This document shows positions 32,749 through 42,130 of a stretch of DNA of 64,000 bases, in pieces. The DNA lies in contig NZ_FUZF01000001.1 of assembly GCF_900168125.1 (NCBI RefSeq), forward strand, positions 1 through 64,000, written 5' to 3'. Within the stretch, counting starts at the first letter, position 1; the number at the start of each line of letters is the position of its first letter. The stretch comes from Sphingobacterium nematocida (GTDB lineage Bacteria; Bacteroidota; Bacteroidia; Sphingobacteriales; Sphingobacteriaceae). The notes under the pieces are model-generated. The model had not been told where the DNA came from and ran no database searches. It saw only the letters and a program-made list of their open reading frames with translations. The translations under genes were made by a program, and so were the position numbers.

Positions 32749-35223
32749 TTAATTCTCTAATGCATCAAATTCGTGTTGTTCGGCGAAGGACTTCCATTTC
32801 TGAAGCTTCTTTTCATTTTTGAATGTAAGATCTTCACCGTAGAAATAAAGCAAACGTTGGGTAGCGTACTGGTACGCTGCATATGCATTGGCTTGCTCGT
32901 AGTATTTTATAGCCTTCTCCAAATCCACTTTTACTCCCATACCGTGTTCGTAGATAATGCCGTAATAAATGCCAGAATAGGATTGATCATAATCCTTCTT
33001 GAGGTAAATCAAAAGATTGCTATAATCTCTCAACTGGTAATAGATCTCCGAAATTTTTTCATAATTGTAGTAACGTCTTTTCTCCGCTTTTTGGTAATAA
33101 TCTAAAGCTAGGTCATAATTTTGTGTTATATGCTCCCCAAAGTAATACAGATCCCCCAGATTGGCTAGTGCCATTCCATCGCCTAGTTCGGCCCCTTTTT
33201 CGTAGGCTTGAACTGCTTTACTGATATTAAATGGATATCCTATTCCGTTGTGATATAAGGCGCCAATATTATTCCAGGCTACAGGGTGATGCTGTTGTGC
33301 AGCCTTTTCATAGTAGGCAATACCCCTCTGTGGATCAAACAGGGACTCTATCGCTGGATCCGTGAGTAATATTCCCAATTCAGTCCAACTGTCCACATCG
33401 TTTTTCTGGGCGCACAACTCAAAAAGGCGATGTGCCTCTTCGTAATTTTGATTCTCTTTTGCGTCTAATGCCATTTTTTTGATGGTTGCGACATCCATGG
33501 ATAGCTCAGGATTGCTCCCTGCCTGATCCTTCCAGCGATTATAAAAAGAAACGAAGTACGTTAAATCTTTGCCTCGGAAGGAATAGCGATCGAGATAAAT
33601 CGATCCATATTCGGCAATGCCTATCCGATGAATGCTTTTATCTTCATTCATTCGGAACATATCTTCGCCTCGGTACACAAAGAGTATTCCCTCTTCGGCC
33701 CTGTAATTCAAAGGGCTTGAAATATAGTCGTACAATGGTGTGGACAAGCCCTCTTGGAAATCAAACAATTGGTAACCATCTGTTCTCTGAATGGATAAAA
33801 AACCATCCGCGAAATAATGAATCTGTTTTATCTCGATCGTAGGATTGATCAACCAAATATTATTATCTGCATCAAAAAGTCCCAATCCACGTTCTGTTTC
33901 CAGAATATGGGTATTGGTTTTGTTGCCGGTATTTGATTCTGTTTTTACTTTGACAATTACCTCGTCTTCCAGTAAAAACTGATGTTTTAAGGAATGATAG
34001 ATCTTCCAATCCTTTGCTTTGCGAATAGCCAATGTATCAAAATTTTCTACCAAAATCAGTTGATCGACTTCTTCTATGACAAGACTGCCTGTTTCATCAA
34101 TCAATCGTCCTTTTTTGTCAAATTTATTGGGTTTGATCCAATAGCAAGCACCGGCTTGGGTGATACTGTCCTCTAAGAACTCTCCCAGAAACGTTCCCTT
34201 TTTTGTGTAATATTTACGCCTACTGGTGCCTTTTTGCTTGCTAAAAAACAGCTCTGGAAAGTAGTCGTAATCCAATGGACTCTCGGCTTCTGCGGGAATA
34301 ATAAGCCCTTCTTCGTCGTTATAAACGCCAAACTTTCCGTCCTTCTCTACGCCTAGAAACCCATAAGTGACTCTTTCGATGCTGTCGTAATCAGGATCAA
34401 TCAACCACGTATTGGAATATAGTTTCAAAACGCCCCATCTCCCATTGGCTTTTACTTGGCCCAAAGGTTCTGTCCCAAAATCAAACACATCGGATGCGTC
34501 TTCGTAGATTGGTATAACACATTCCTTTCCGTCACTTTGCAGGTAACCGCACAAAGTGCCTTTTTGAACCAAGGATATACCGTAATTATAGTCTGCTTCG
34601 AAAATGTCATCATAGGTAGCTGGAGCCAAAACGTTACCTTTGGAATCTTTCAAACCGAACTTCTCATTTTCTTCAAATATAGAGGAGGCTACTTTTTTGT
34701 AGGCATGTTCTTCAAAATACCCCAGTCCATACTCGATCCAATCGGTCTGTAAGATTTCGAGAAAGGAGGAATAACCAAACTGCGAAAACAACGGGTCTAA
34801 TAACGAAAGATCCTGCGCTGTTATGGCATTTTTGTATAATTTACTTTTCTGTTGAATATCGCAGAACCACTCTTTGGCTTGTACTTTATGTTTTTCCTCA
34901 TTCATATTGAACACGTCTGTTGCATTCATGACAAAAGAATCATAAGGCAAAGCTTCCAGAAATTCAAACATCTTATTTACGGGTTCGTAGTACGCCTTTT
35001 TGTAATGCAATTGGTATGTGTCGGCCAGTAAATTGAAGAAATAACGTAACTGGACGATTCCTTGCTCTTTGTTGGAAAGAAACTCAACTCCCTGTACTTT
35101 GATATCTTCTGCCAGTAAAGGGTAAAGCAGTAAAGGAATTTCGTAGTTCCACTCGCCTAAATGGGTGTCAAACGTCTGATTCGTCTCTTGATCGTAATTG
35201 AATAAATAAATACGGTGTGCCAT
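32749..35223 (-). CDS. WG-repeat and Sel1-repeat protein
   Basis: 824 residues, no signal peptide. The N-terminal 170 residues form an unassigned helical region. WG-type beta repeats fill about 190-560 (GLKDSKGNVLAPATYDDIFE, RWGVLKLYSNTWLIDPDYDS, KFGVYNDEEGLIIP). Sel1-type repeats fill about 620-810 (GIAYYEKAAQQHHPVAWNNI, ALYHNGIGYPFNISKAV). WG and Sel1 repeats are protein-interaction modules. The combination resembles WG-repeat proteins in contact-dependent or secretion-related gene sets, but nothing here shows a partner. A TAGTTTTG element (35228-35235) lies only 4 bases from the ATG, so the transcript may be leaderless. Confidence 0.85.
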   Translation of the reverse strand: MAHRIYLFNYDQETNQTFDTHLGEWNYEIPLLLYPLLAEDIKVQGVEFLSNKEQGIVQLRYFFNLLADTYQLHYKKAYYEPVNKMFEFLEALPYDSFVMNATDVFNMNEEKHKVQAKEWFCDIQQKSKLYKNAITAQDLSLLDPLFSQFGYSSFLEILQTDWIEYGLGYFEEHAYKKVASSIFEENEKFGLKDSKGNVLAPATYDDIFEADYNYGISLVQKGTLCGYLQSDGKECVIPIYEDASDVFDFGTEPLGQVKANGRWGVLKLYSNTWLIDPDYDSIERVTYGFLGVEKDGKFGVYNDEEGLIIPAEAESPLDYDYFPELFFSKQKGTSRRKYYTKKGTFLGEFLEDSITQAGACYWIKPNKFDKKGRLIDETGSLVIEEVDQLILVENFDTLAIRKAKDWKIYHSLKHQFLLEDEVIVKVKTESNTGNKTNTHILETERGLGLFDADNNIWLINPTIEIKQIHYFADGFLSIQRTDGYQLFDFQEGLSTPLYDYISSPLNYRAEEGILFVYRGEDMFRMNEDKSIHRIGIAEYGSIYLDRYSFRGKDLTYFVSFYNRWKDQAGSNPELSMDVATIKKMALDAKENQNYEEAHRLFELCAQKNDVDSWTELGILLTDPAIESLFDPQRGIAYYEKAAQQHHPVAWNNIGALYHNGIGYPFNISKAVQAYEKGAELGDGMALANLGDLYYFGEHITQNYDLALDYYQKAEKRRYYNYEKISEIYYQLRDYSNLLIYLKKDYDQSYSGIYYGIIYEHGMGVKVDLEKAIKYYEQANAYAAYQYATQRLLYFYGEDLTFKNEKKLQKWKSFAEQHEFDALEN

Positions 35224-35326
35224 TCGTCAAAACTACGCAATTGTACGGTTTTTAACATCGCTGTTTACAATGATCTTGATAATATCCTCGCGTAAAAAAT
35301 TTAAACAGAAACGGAGGCGATTATGT

Positions 35327-36088
35327 TCAAAAAATTCCATTCTTGTGTGTCAAGATAATAGGTTTACTATCGGTAACAACAATGGTATGTTCATGTTGTG
35401 CCACGTACCCTCCTTTATCTCCTGTCATGGTCCAACCATCAGCACCCTCTACAGCATAGCAAGAACTTGTGGAAATAAAGGTCTCTATCGCGACGACTGT
35501 GTTCTTTTTGAACCGTCTTTGGTCAAATCGGCTTTTATAATTAAGCAGCTCATCTGGTTCTTCGTGGAGACTCTTTCCAATACCATGTCCCCCAAGGTTT
35601 TTGATCACCCTAAAGCCTCTTTTTTTTGCTTCTATCTCCATAAGGTGCCCTATCTCGGCTATCTTGACGCCTCCGCTAATCGCAGAGATGGTTTTTTGTA
35701 ATACTTCGATAGAAGCATTGACCAACTGCTGGTGTCTATGAATATCATTCCCTATAATAAAGGATGCGCCATTATCGGCCCAAAAACCGTTAAGCTCGGC
35801 AGAGACATCTATATTGATTAAATCTCCTTCATTGAGTATGCGTTTGTCTGAGGGAATCCCATGACAAAATTCCTTGTCTACACTGATGCAAGTACAGCCA
35901 GGAAAATCATAGGTCAGATAAGGTGCTGACTGTGCGCCAAAGTCACGAAGAATATTGGCTCCAAAATCGTCCAACTCTTTGGTGCTCATTCCTACTTGCG
36001 CATAGTTTTTCATCTCCTTTAGAGTATGTGCAACGGCTTCACTGACTTGCCGCATTCCAATTAAATCTTGTTCTGTTTTTATTAACAT
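35327..36088 (-). CDS. map: Type I methionine aminopeptidase
   Basis: 253 residues from the ATG at 36088 (MLIKTEQDLIGMRQVSEAVA); the ATG at 36133 lies inside the promoter element. It removes N-terminal Met from new proteins. The five metal ligands of the pita-bread fold are visible: Asp in INIDVS, Asp in WADNGA, His in GGHGIGKSLHEEPD, Glu in VVAIETF, and Glu in QHEHTIVV. The fold is complete and cytosolic. The housekeeping copy normally sits beside ribosomal-protein genes, so this is probably a second copy. It is divergent from an AraC-type gene that may regulate it. Confidence 0.92.
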   Translation of the reverse strand: MLIKTEQDLIGMRQVSEAVAHTLKEMKNYAQVGMSTKELDDFGANILRDFGAQSAPYLTYDFPGCTCISVDKEFCHGIPSDKRILNEGDLINIDVSAELNGFWADNGASFIIGNDIHRHQQLVNASIEVLQKTISAISGGVKIAEIGHLMEIEAKKRGFRVIKNLGGHGIGKSLHEEPDELLNYKSRFDQRRFKKNTVVAIETFISTSSCYAVEGADGWTMTGDKGGYVAQHEHTIVVTDSKPIILTHKNGIF

Positions 36089-36130
36089 GGTATCGTATTG
36101 ATTTGTAATAGAACACTTTTGATTCCTGGA

Positions 36131-36138
36131 CAAAATTA
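36131..36138 (-). promoter_or_regulatory. -7 promoter element (TAATTTTG) of the map gene
   Basis: Exact TAnnTTTG on the minus strand, 42 bases before ATG 36088, with TTTT near the -33 position. It decides against the ATG at 36133. Confidence 0.5.
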
Positions 36139-36219
36139 AAGTCGAGCATATACTTCTAAAAGTAAAAATCGGACATTATCAAATTTATAACGCATTATTC
36201 CGTATTATTGTGCATTCAC

Positions 36220-37062
36220 ATGCCGATAAATTTTTTACAAAATATCAAGTCCTTGTTTCCCTCAGAAACTATTCCTGCAAAGGATCAGAGTGGGTTCTGT
36301 AATGGAATAGAACCGGACTACATCTTAAAAGCATATTCTTTTTCTTGTAAGGATCTCGGGCAGCATGAAGCACTATTTAACGATGGTATCCCCTCTCTGA
36401 TCGTTCTACCTAACCGATCGGACAGCGTACTTTTGAAACAAAAGGGAACGACGACATCTCTTGGCGCGGCCTGGCTATGTTGTGGGGTGATTAAAAACAC
36501 ATATTGGGAGATCCCTCCAAGTATGGAAGATATTTTCGTATTTCGTTTTAATCCAGCTTATTTCTACTCTATTTTAGATGTATCGACTTCTGTCTTTCTG
36601 ACAAAGCCTGTCTGTGATTTGAATGATGTGTTGACTGAAAAGTGGATCTCTATTTTTGATAACATCTTTGAGCTGAAAACACTTTCCGAGAAGGTTTTAT
36701 TCTTGGAAGAAGCATTATCAGCCTCACTTGTTAATGGCTATTTTCCTCCTGTTTTGAATGTTACGATAGACTATATCAATGCTAAAAGAGGGAACACCAA
36801 TGTTGTAGATATTCTTGACCAATTGGGGAAAAGAGTAAGCGCAAAATGGCTGCACAGAAATTTTGTTAAATACATGGGAATCTCTCCTAAAAAATATATC
36901 TCCTTGCAGCGTTTTATATTTACTTACCAAGCCTATAAATCCGATGAGTCTAAAAATTTAGCGGATTTAGTATTGTCTACAGGATATTATGACTACAATC
37001 ATTTTTCAAAAGATTTCAAGCAATATACGGGTGTAGCACCAACTCTATATTCTTGGGCTTAA
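36220..37062 (+). CDS. AraC-family transcription regulator
   Basis: 280 residues from ATG 36220 (an upstream TTG at 36208 is less likely). The N-terminal ligand-binding half (about 1-180) resembles the cupin-type domain of AraC proteins with the DUF6597-like arrangement (LPNRSDSVLLKQKGTTTSLG, DIFVFRFNPAYFYSIL). The C-terminal HTH pair reads KRVSAKWLHRNFVKYMGISP and LADLVLSTGYYDYNHFSKDF, with the conserved Y-D-x-x-H-F-x-K-x-F block. It is divergent from map, sharing the 36089-36219 region, and may control it. The ligand is unknown. Confidence 0.85.
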   Translation: MPINFLQNIKSLFPSETIPAKDQSGFCNGIEPDYILKAYSFSCKDLGQHEALFNDGIPSLIVLPNRSDSVLLKQKGTTTSLGAAWLCCGVIKNTYWEIPPSMEDIFVFRFNPAYFYSILDVSTSVFLTKPVCDLNDVLTEKWISIFDNIFELKTLSEKVLFLEEALSASLVNGYFPPVLNVTIDYINAKRGNTNVVDILDQLGKRVSAKWLHRNFVKYMGISPKKYISLQRFIFTYQAYKSDESKNLADLVLSTGYYDYNHFSKDFKQYTGVAPTLYSWA

Positions 37063-37124
37063 TAAGCTTGTGACTTCATGAAGTAAAACGAAATGCTTGC
37101 GCTACGATTGGTTATAAAATCGTT

Positions 37125-39416
37125 CTAATACCCCTTCGCTCTTGTCAGTTTTGCTAGTAATTGCTTGCTGGCATTTTTCGTGTCCAGCCGATAGAGATTC
37201 CAATTATTTGCGTCAACCTCTTCTAACCTGAAGCTTTGCGTCGGATCGACCAGTTGTTGTTTGATCCATCGTGGAAATGCATTTGCAGCACGGGCATTCT
37301 CCCAAGTCCGTATCGTATTGAATATTTGATCTTTTTGGGGACAACTTTCTACATTTTTCTGATTTAGTTTAAGGCTATATGTCGAACCTGTACCAATAGA
37401 CATGGCTTGAATATGTTCATACTCTTCAACGGTCGATGTTTCCGTTATAGGAAAATTGCCGCCCATTCCTACCGGGAAATAGTTGGCATAAGAGACATCT
37501 CTCAGATCTTTACCTTGACTTGTGGTACTACCCCACTCTCGTGTCTCCGCATCATACAGATTTTTGCCGCCACCAACATTCCAGATACTCTGATAATGCC
37601 ATGAACCTTCTGAAAGGGTAGCTCCTGTAAAACGAATATCTGGGATACCATGCTGCTTGGCTCTTTCGAACATCTTTCGAAAAAAACGCTTGGTCGAATA
37701 ATACCCATGCCCATTGTTAAACAGAAATTCCTGACCGTCAAAATCATAATACCCCAATCCATTAATATAGGCCAAGTCGGCGTAGTATTCAGCAATCTTA
37801 TCTTGCAATTGCATATTGGGAATCAGTCCATCATAACCGTAGTTGATGGTGACCTGCAGTTTATAAAGTGTATCTAGAGCTCGATGTGTTGTAGGCTTTG
37901 TATCCCAATATCCTCGCTTAACATTTAACAATCGATACGGTGCTTTATCGGAAACGCCGAGGTAATGAATAAGCTCTTTACCGATTTTAACCATGTTTAA
38001 GCTCTTTGAATGTCCTTCCCAACTTCCTATTTCCTGCAGATGGGTGGGATCATTGACATATATCAATGTGTCTGTAGCGCTGATTTCTTGTGCTAATAGA
38101 CGCTTCTGTTGGTACCATAAGCTGTCACTGGGAACAGGACTGGCGTCTTTTGTCCCGGGAGCCAAAGAATTGGTAATGGGGGTTCTTCCGATCACAATAT
38201 TGTATTTCTTTGCCAAGTCAGCGTACTCTTTGTGGGATAGGTTTCCGCTCGTGAGCTTTAATGGCTTCTTCTCAAAGTTCTTTCCGTCCAAATAACCTTC
38301 ATTGCCCCTGTCTGGTCTAACAAAACCCTGATCGTATAGACTGATGGCCTTAAAGCCTAGCCGCTTCGTGTACTCGATCATATGATCATACTGCCCTCCT
38401 TCTGTCAAAACATCGGGCACATAAGCCGCAGGATCTTTTATCCATTTACCATTTACAGTTGGATAAGGTAACCCTTCTTGCTTCACGATATTTTGCACAA
38501 CATCCAATAAGGCCGTGCTGTCGGGACTTCCCCAAAAAGCAATAGAAGACCCTATATAATCGACACCCGGTAGGGCCTGTACCTGAAGATGATTGGGGGT
38601 ATTGATCGCCATATTCGGTATTAAAGAGAAATAGACTTCGCGCTCACTGCGTCTATCCCTAGATTGATAGGTGATCGAAATTCGTCCATTTTTATCGACT
38701 TCGGCCGCATTTCCATACAAAATACGGTAATAAGGTTCTTTATGTCCGTAAAACGCAACATCATTAACACCATCTCCGCCAAGCGTAAAAACCTGTCCTT
38801 CGTGTAAATGAATCGGCAGAGGAAATCGCTTGGTGTCGGGTGAATGGATGATATACTGAAACGGGGCAGCATCACCTTGCACATCTGCTGTCCCACCGAT
38901 GGTATTATCATTCAAGGCCAACATCCCTATAGCATAATTGACAGACTCGCTGGTATCGCGACTGACACCAATGATCTCGCCTAATAAATTTGTAATATTG
39001 GTATGGTATGAGCCCCACTGAATCGCTTCTATATCCTGAGAATTGGTCAATGAAAGTAACTTCATCTTAAAATATTTAGTTTGTTGTTCTATTCGAACCC
39101 GAGCAGATGAACCATTCGAGAAGGAAAGCGTCATGATATTCTCGTTTTTTGAGAAACTCGCCTTTTCAGGATATGAATAGATTCTTTTTTTTGCATTGTA
39201 GATAGTCATGAGCGGAGAAGGCTTATCGGATGGACTAAACTCTCGATAAGGACGTTTTGTTATATTCTGCATACTGGTTATATACCCCTTTCCGTCTATC
39301 TCGATCTTAAAATATGCTGTTTTTAAAACTGTTTGTGCTGACAAAGTAATCCCGCCTCCTATCAGCAATAGAAGCAAAGCACAAGACTTTAAAAAAAATA
39401 TACTAACGTGTATCAT
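37125..39416 (-). CDS. Secreted protein with probable TIM-barrel glycoside hydrolase core
   Basis: 763 residues with a signal peptide (KSCALLLLLIGGGITLSAQ). An N-terminal beta-rich domain (about 25-290) leads into a centre that looks like a (beta/alpha)8 barrel: AISLYDQGFVRPDRGNEGYL, YNIVIGRTPITNS, GYDGLIPNMQLQDKIAEYYA, and LGYYDFDGQEFLF, where the Asp/Glu-rich YYDFDGQE resembles the strand-end acids of retaining glycosidases. The C-terminal half has a beta-rich region. No CAZy family can be named from sequence alone. It forms a tandem with the 39438 gene (21-base gap), reading in the same direction, so both are likely in one pathway. Confidence 0.65.
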   Translation of the reverse strand: MIHVSIFFLKSCALLLLLIGGGITLSAQTVLKTAYFKIEIDGKGYITSMQNITKRPYREFSPSDKPSPLMTIYNAKKRIYSYPEKASFSKNENIMTLSFSNGSSARVRIEQQTKYFKMKLLSLTNSQDIEAIQWGSYHTNITNLLGEIIGVSRDTSESVNYAIGMLALNDNTIGGTADVQGDAAPFQYIIHSPDTKRFPLPIHLHEGQVFTLGGDGVNDVAFYGHKEPYYRILYGNAAEVDKNGRISITYQSRDRRSEREVYFSLIPNMAINTPNHLQVQALPGVDYIGSSIAFWGSPDSTALLDVVQNIVKQEGLPYPTVNGKWIKDPAAYVPDVLTEGGQYDHMIEYTKRLGFKAISLYDQGFVRPDRGNEGYLDGKNFEKKPLKLTSGNLSHKEYADLAKKYNIVIGRTPITNSLAPGTKDASPVPSDSLWYQQKRLLAQEISATDTLIYVNDPTHLQEIGSWEGHSKSLNMVKIGKELIHYLGVSDKAPYRLLNVKRGYWDTKPTTHRALDTLYKLQVTINYGYDGLIPNMQLQDKIAEYYADLAYINGLGYYDFDGQEFLFNNGHGYYSTKRFFRKMFERAKQHGIPDIRFTGATLSEGSWHYQSIWNVGGGKNLYDAETREWGSTTSQGKDLRDVSYANYFPVGMGGNFPITETSTVEEYEHIQAMSIGTGSTYSLKLNQKNVESCPQKDQIFNTIRTWENARAANAFPRWIKQQLVDPTQSFRLEEVDANNWNLYRLDTKNASKQLLAKLTRAKGY

Positions 39417-39437
39417 CGTTTATTTTATAAGTGGAAT

Positions 39438-41669
39438 TTACTGAATTTTTATCGTGGCGGACTGACCTGATCGTACAGCTACCTTCTGCTTCCAATCCAA
39501 AAATGCGTTCTCTCCCAGTGGTTTTGCTGCTTGCTCTTTGTCTTCTGCGAAAACTGTTATCATCGCGTCAAATGCGGTGGGATTAAAGACTGTTATCGTC
39601 ATTCCTGTTTTGGTCTTTTTGATTTCCTTGACTTCGACATGATCAAATGTATAAACAGTTCCTAAATCTTTGCGCACATAAATGCCTGGTATTTCTAGTG
39701 CCATCATCGCGCCGTTTGTCTCATTCCACCCTGTCTGTCCTCCATCGCCACGAGAACCACGGCTGTCGGCATCGCAATAGGTCAATCGTTCGGTGATCTT
39801 GCCATTGGGCTGAATGCCTTCCGCATGTGCATGGATCACATCCCGTATAAAATCGGCATACAACTTATTCGCTGTAGCGCGATACAATTTAAAGAGTACA
39901 TCTCCCGACTGTGTGCAGAAGCCCGGAGCTCCATGTTTATTCTGCGTACTCGCCCATACCGCGCCGGTAAGATTGGCTCCAAGTTTAGCCAGTGGTGTAT
40001 GGGACGGAAGTACGTATGGAAATGAAACGGTCCACGAAGCTGTATAGTCCGCCAGTTGTTTTGTCTGCTCTAAATATTTTTTTTGTCCAGTTGTTTCAAA
40101 TAAGGTCATCATGGATGTTGTTAAAGCAATGGCTGTTTCTGAATCTGCATTTTGGAGAATATCTCCACAGCCCCCAGATGTAAATCCGAGCAGGCTAAAA
40201 CTTTCGTAATAGTAAGCGGCTGCTTCATGAGCTACTTTTAGGTATTCTGGTTCTTTAAAGTAAGTGGAAGCGAGAGCAAGACCGCCCACCGCCATCGCTC
40301 CACCTGTGGTATTATAAGCGGCTACTTTGCCAGATTCTACATCGACGTAATTGCCCCAGGTCCCTTCGTCTTTCCAAGTTTTTACCAGCGCATCGGCTAA
40401 TCGTTTTACTTCGGCCTTCCATTCATCAGCTATTGCGGTGGCTTTCCCTTGTTTTTCGAGCAACATAAACTGTTTTACCATCCAAAAGAGGATATCGGCA
40501 TTTTTTCGTGTCAAACCTATACCTGGATTTTCTTTAGCGCCATCTCGATAAAGGACCTTCTTGTTCGCTTCTACCACATCATAAAAATAGCCGCTTTTTC
40601 CTCGACCTATAGGTAATGCAAAATCAAAGGTATTTTTCACTTTTCGATAATGCTCTGGATCCCCCAATGCTAACATTGGGTATGTATTCATCAATCCTCC
40701 TACCCAGCCGTAAGACATCCAATTGGCATTTTCCGGACAATAAAATGCAACCCCTTGACCCATATAATAACGTTCGTCAATATTTTTGGTCATAAACTGT
40801 AGCACTTGACTCATCGGAACCAAATTACGTGGCTTTGTTTCTTGCAGATGTCGCTTTCGTTCTTGCATAAAGCGTGAATAGAGCGTCACAATGTCTTGAC
40901 ATTTAAAATCAATCTTCGTGACACGAATCGAGAGCTCATCTCCTTTTGATACGGTAATGCCGCGATCAGGACTGCTACTGAATCCTATAAACTCGGGCTT
41001 ACGTTCGCGTACTCCTGGAGCACTAATGATAAAGCTCGCTACTTGCCGATCGGGAGTTTCTTCGACGATGAATGCATGATCTTTAATTTCATTATTCCAT
41101 GTTATCCCTTGATCCGTAAATAGAAAAGTTGCTGTCGCCTCCCTCCTGTTCAGATAGCTAAGCACTGGCGTTGAGGTATTACTAACATTCACCTCAAGAA
41201 GGGATTTAGAACCGTATTCGGGCGATAATTGCGGAATGGGATTGGATGTTAAAGCTAAATCTTTTCGAAAGTAATCTGACTTATCCAATCCGGTAGCATA
41301 CTCTCGGTTAACGATGCGTTGTCTATTTCCATTGTAAACTACCGCTGGTATCATTACAAAATTATCACTCGTCCAATCATACTCATCAAAGGCCACCGCT
41401 ACTCCCACATCGGACATCGCACGCTTAGCTTTAAAAGTAAAGCGATAAGTGGTTGCATCCCCGTCCTTTTTGGTTTCCAGCTCTTGTCTCACCTCCCAAT
41501 TTTCGGAAGTTTGATCGATAATCCTTTTCTCTACCAATCTTGCTTTATCGTATTTACAATCCAGCAAACGCAACTTGACTTGACTATCTCTTTTTTCTGG
41601 CAACCAGCTCTGACCGTATAAGGATACCGATACTAAACAAACACATACTGCAATTTGAATTTTCCTCAT
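39438..41669 (-). CDS. Secreted probable six-hairpin glycosidase or lyase
   Basis: 743 residues with a signal peptide (IQIAVCVCLVSVSLYGQ). Residues about 25-280 form a beta-sandwich. Then a helical (alpha/alpha)6-like region follows: MSQVLQFMTKNIDERYYMGQ, CPENANWMSYGWVGGLMNTY, NTTGGAMAVGGLALASTYF, FTSGGCGDILQNADSETAIA, DGGQTGWNETNGAMMALEIP. A C-terminal beta domain ends it. Such a layout occurs in several glycoside hydrolase and polysaccharide lyase families (GH88/105/127-like or PL-like), which I cannot resolve. It lies upstream in the operon with the 37125 gene. A carbohydrate role is inferred from fold pattern, signal peptide and context (DUF1080 and sulfatase genes follow). Confidence 0.65.
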   Translation of the reverse strand: MRKIQIAVCVCLVSVSLYGQSWLPEKRDSQVKLRLLDCKYDKARLVEKRIIDQTSENWEVRQELETKKDGDATTYRFTFKAKRAMSDVGVAVAFDEYDWTSDNFVMIPAVVYNGNRQRIVNREYATGLDKSDYFRKDLALTSNPIPQLSPEYGSKSLLEVNVSNTSTPVLSYLNRREATATFLFTDQGITWNNEIKDHAFIVEETPDRQVASFIISAPGVRERKPEFIGFSSSPDRGITVSKGDELSIRVTKIDFKCQDIVTLYSRFMQERKRHLQETKPRNLVPMSQVLQFMTKNIDERYYMGQGVAFYCPENANWMSYGWVGGLMNTYPMLALGDPEHYRKVKNTFDFALPIGRGKSGYFYDVVEANKKVLYRDGAKENPGIGLTRKNADILFWMVKQFMLLEKQGKATAIADEWKAEVKRLADALVKTWKDEGTWGNYVDVESGKVAAYNTTGGAMAVGGLALASTYFKEPEYLKVAHEAAAYYYESFSLLGFTSGGCGDILQNADSETAIALTTSMMTLFETTGQKKYLEQTKQLADYTASWTVSFPYVLPSHTPLAKLGANLTGAVWASTQNKHGAPGFCTQSGDVLFKLYRATANKLYADFIRDVIHAHAEGIQPNGKITERLTYCDADSRGSRGDGGQTGWNETNGAMMALEIPGIYVRKDLGTVYTFDHVEVKEIKKTKTGMTITVFNPTAFDAMITVFAEDKEQAAKPLGENAFLDWKQKVAVRSGQSATIKIQ

Positions 41670-41931
41670 TTCATATCTTCTTTATGAGTGAGGTGCGTTT
41701 TCTGCTACATGCATATGTTTTTTCCCTTTGGAGAAGTTCTCTTCTTGTAATCATACTGATATTCGCACTATCCCGATTGGTTTATACTTGATATTGGTCA
41801 AACATACTGCAGACCTCTAGTTAAAGATATTAATTTAACTGGAATTGCAACTTAAAAGTAAAGACTTTTTAGGAAAGAAATGGCTTATTACGGGAACCCG
41901 TATTGTGCCTTTGATGAGTTTGCTTAGCTTA

Positions 41932-42010
41932 GCACCAACTTAATAGAGGATACTGCTATTAGTTAGTGCGTGTATAAGAAGGCTGTCCGTAAAAGGACGG
42001 CTTTCTTTAC
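41932..42010 (+). ncRNA. Possible small RNA ending in a terminator
   Basis: gcaccaacttaatag (41932-41946) pairs with ctattagttagtgc (41956-41969) with two small irregularities; then aaggctgtcc (41979-41988) pairs with ggacggcttt (41995-42004) and is followed by ctttac. Two consecutive hairpins with a terminator-type second one, in a region with no gene, suggest a short transcript. No promoter was found upstream. Confidence 0.35.
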
Positions 42011-42089
42011 TATGTTACTATTGGTTATATTGGCACGGTAGCTCAGTAACAAAGAAATAACGGTCAAGGGAATCATGAAAATTATTATG

Positions 42090-42097
42090 TATGTTTG
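42090..42097 (+). promoter_or_regulatory. -7 element (TATGTTTG) of the DUF1080 gene
   Basis: Exact TAnnTTTG 33 bases before the ATG; no clear -33 TTTG at 19 bases upstream. Confidence 0.45.
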
Positions 42098-42130
42098 TTT
42101 TAACGATAACAACTCAAACCTAATTCATCT

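Larger units (their letters stand above)
41670..42130 (+). other. Long intergenic region with structured elements
   Basis: No gene. It holds tacggg-aa-cccgta at 41889-41902 (variant of the palindromes at 4277 and 8989), a long imperfect hairpin at 41932-41969, a terminator-like hairpin at 41979-42004, the tRNA-like phrase ggcacggtagctcag near 42033, and TATGTTTG (42090-42097), a -7 element 33 bases before the DUF1080 gene. Confidence 0.45.

Noticed and set aside
4280..42000. Insertion sequence or integrase in the accessory region
   Set aside because: No transposase or integrase reading frame and no terminal repeats with target duplications were found, although rearrangement signs are clear.
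42027..42050. tRNA-like phrase ggcacggtagctcag
   Set aside because: It looks like the 5' part of a tRNA, but no matching D-stem, anticodon arm or T-arm follows, so it is not a tRNA gene. It may be a chance match or a remnant.
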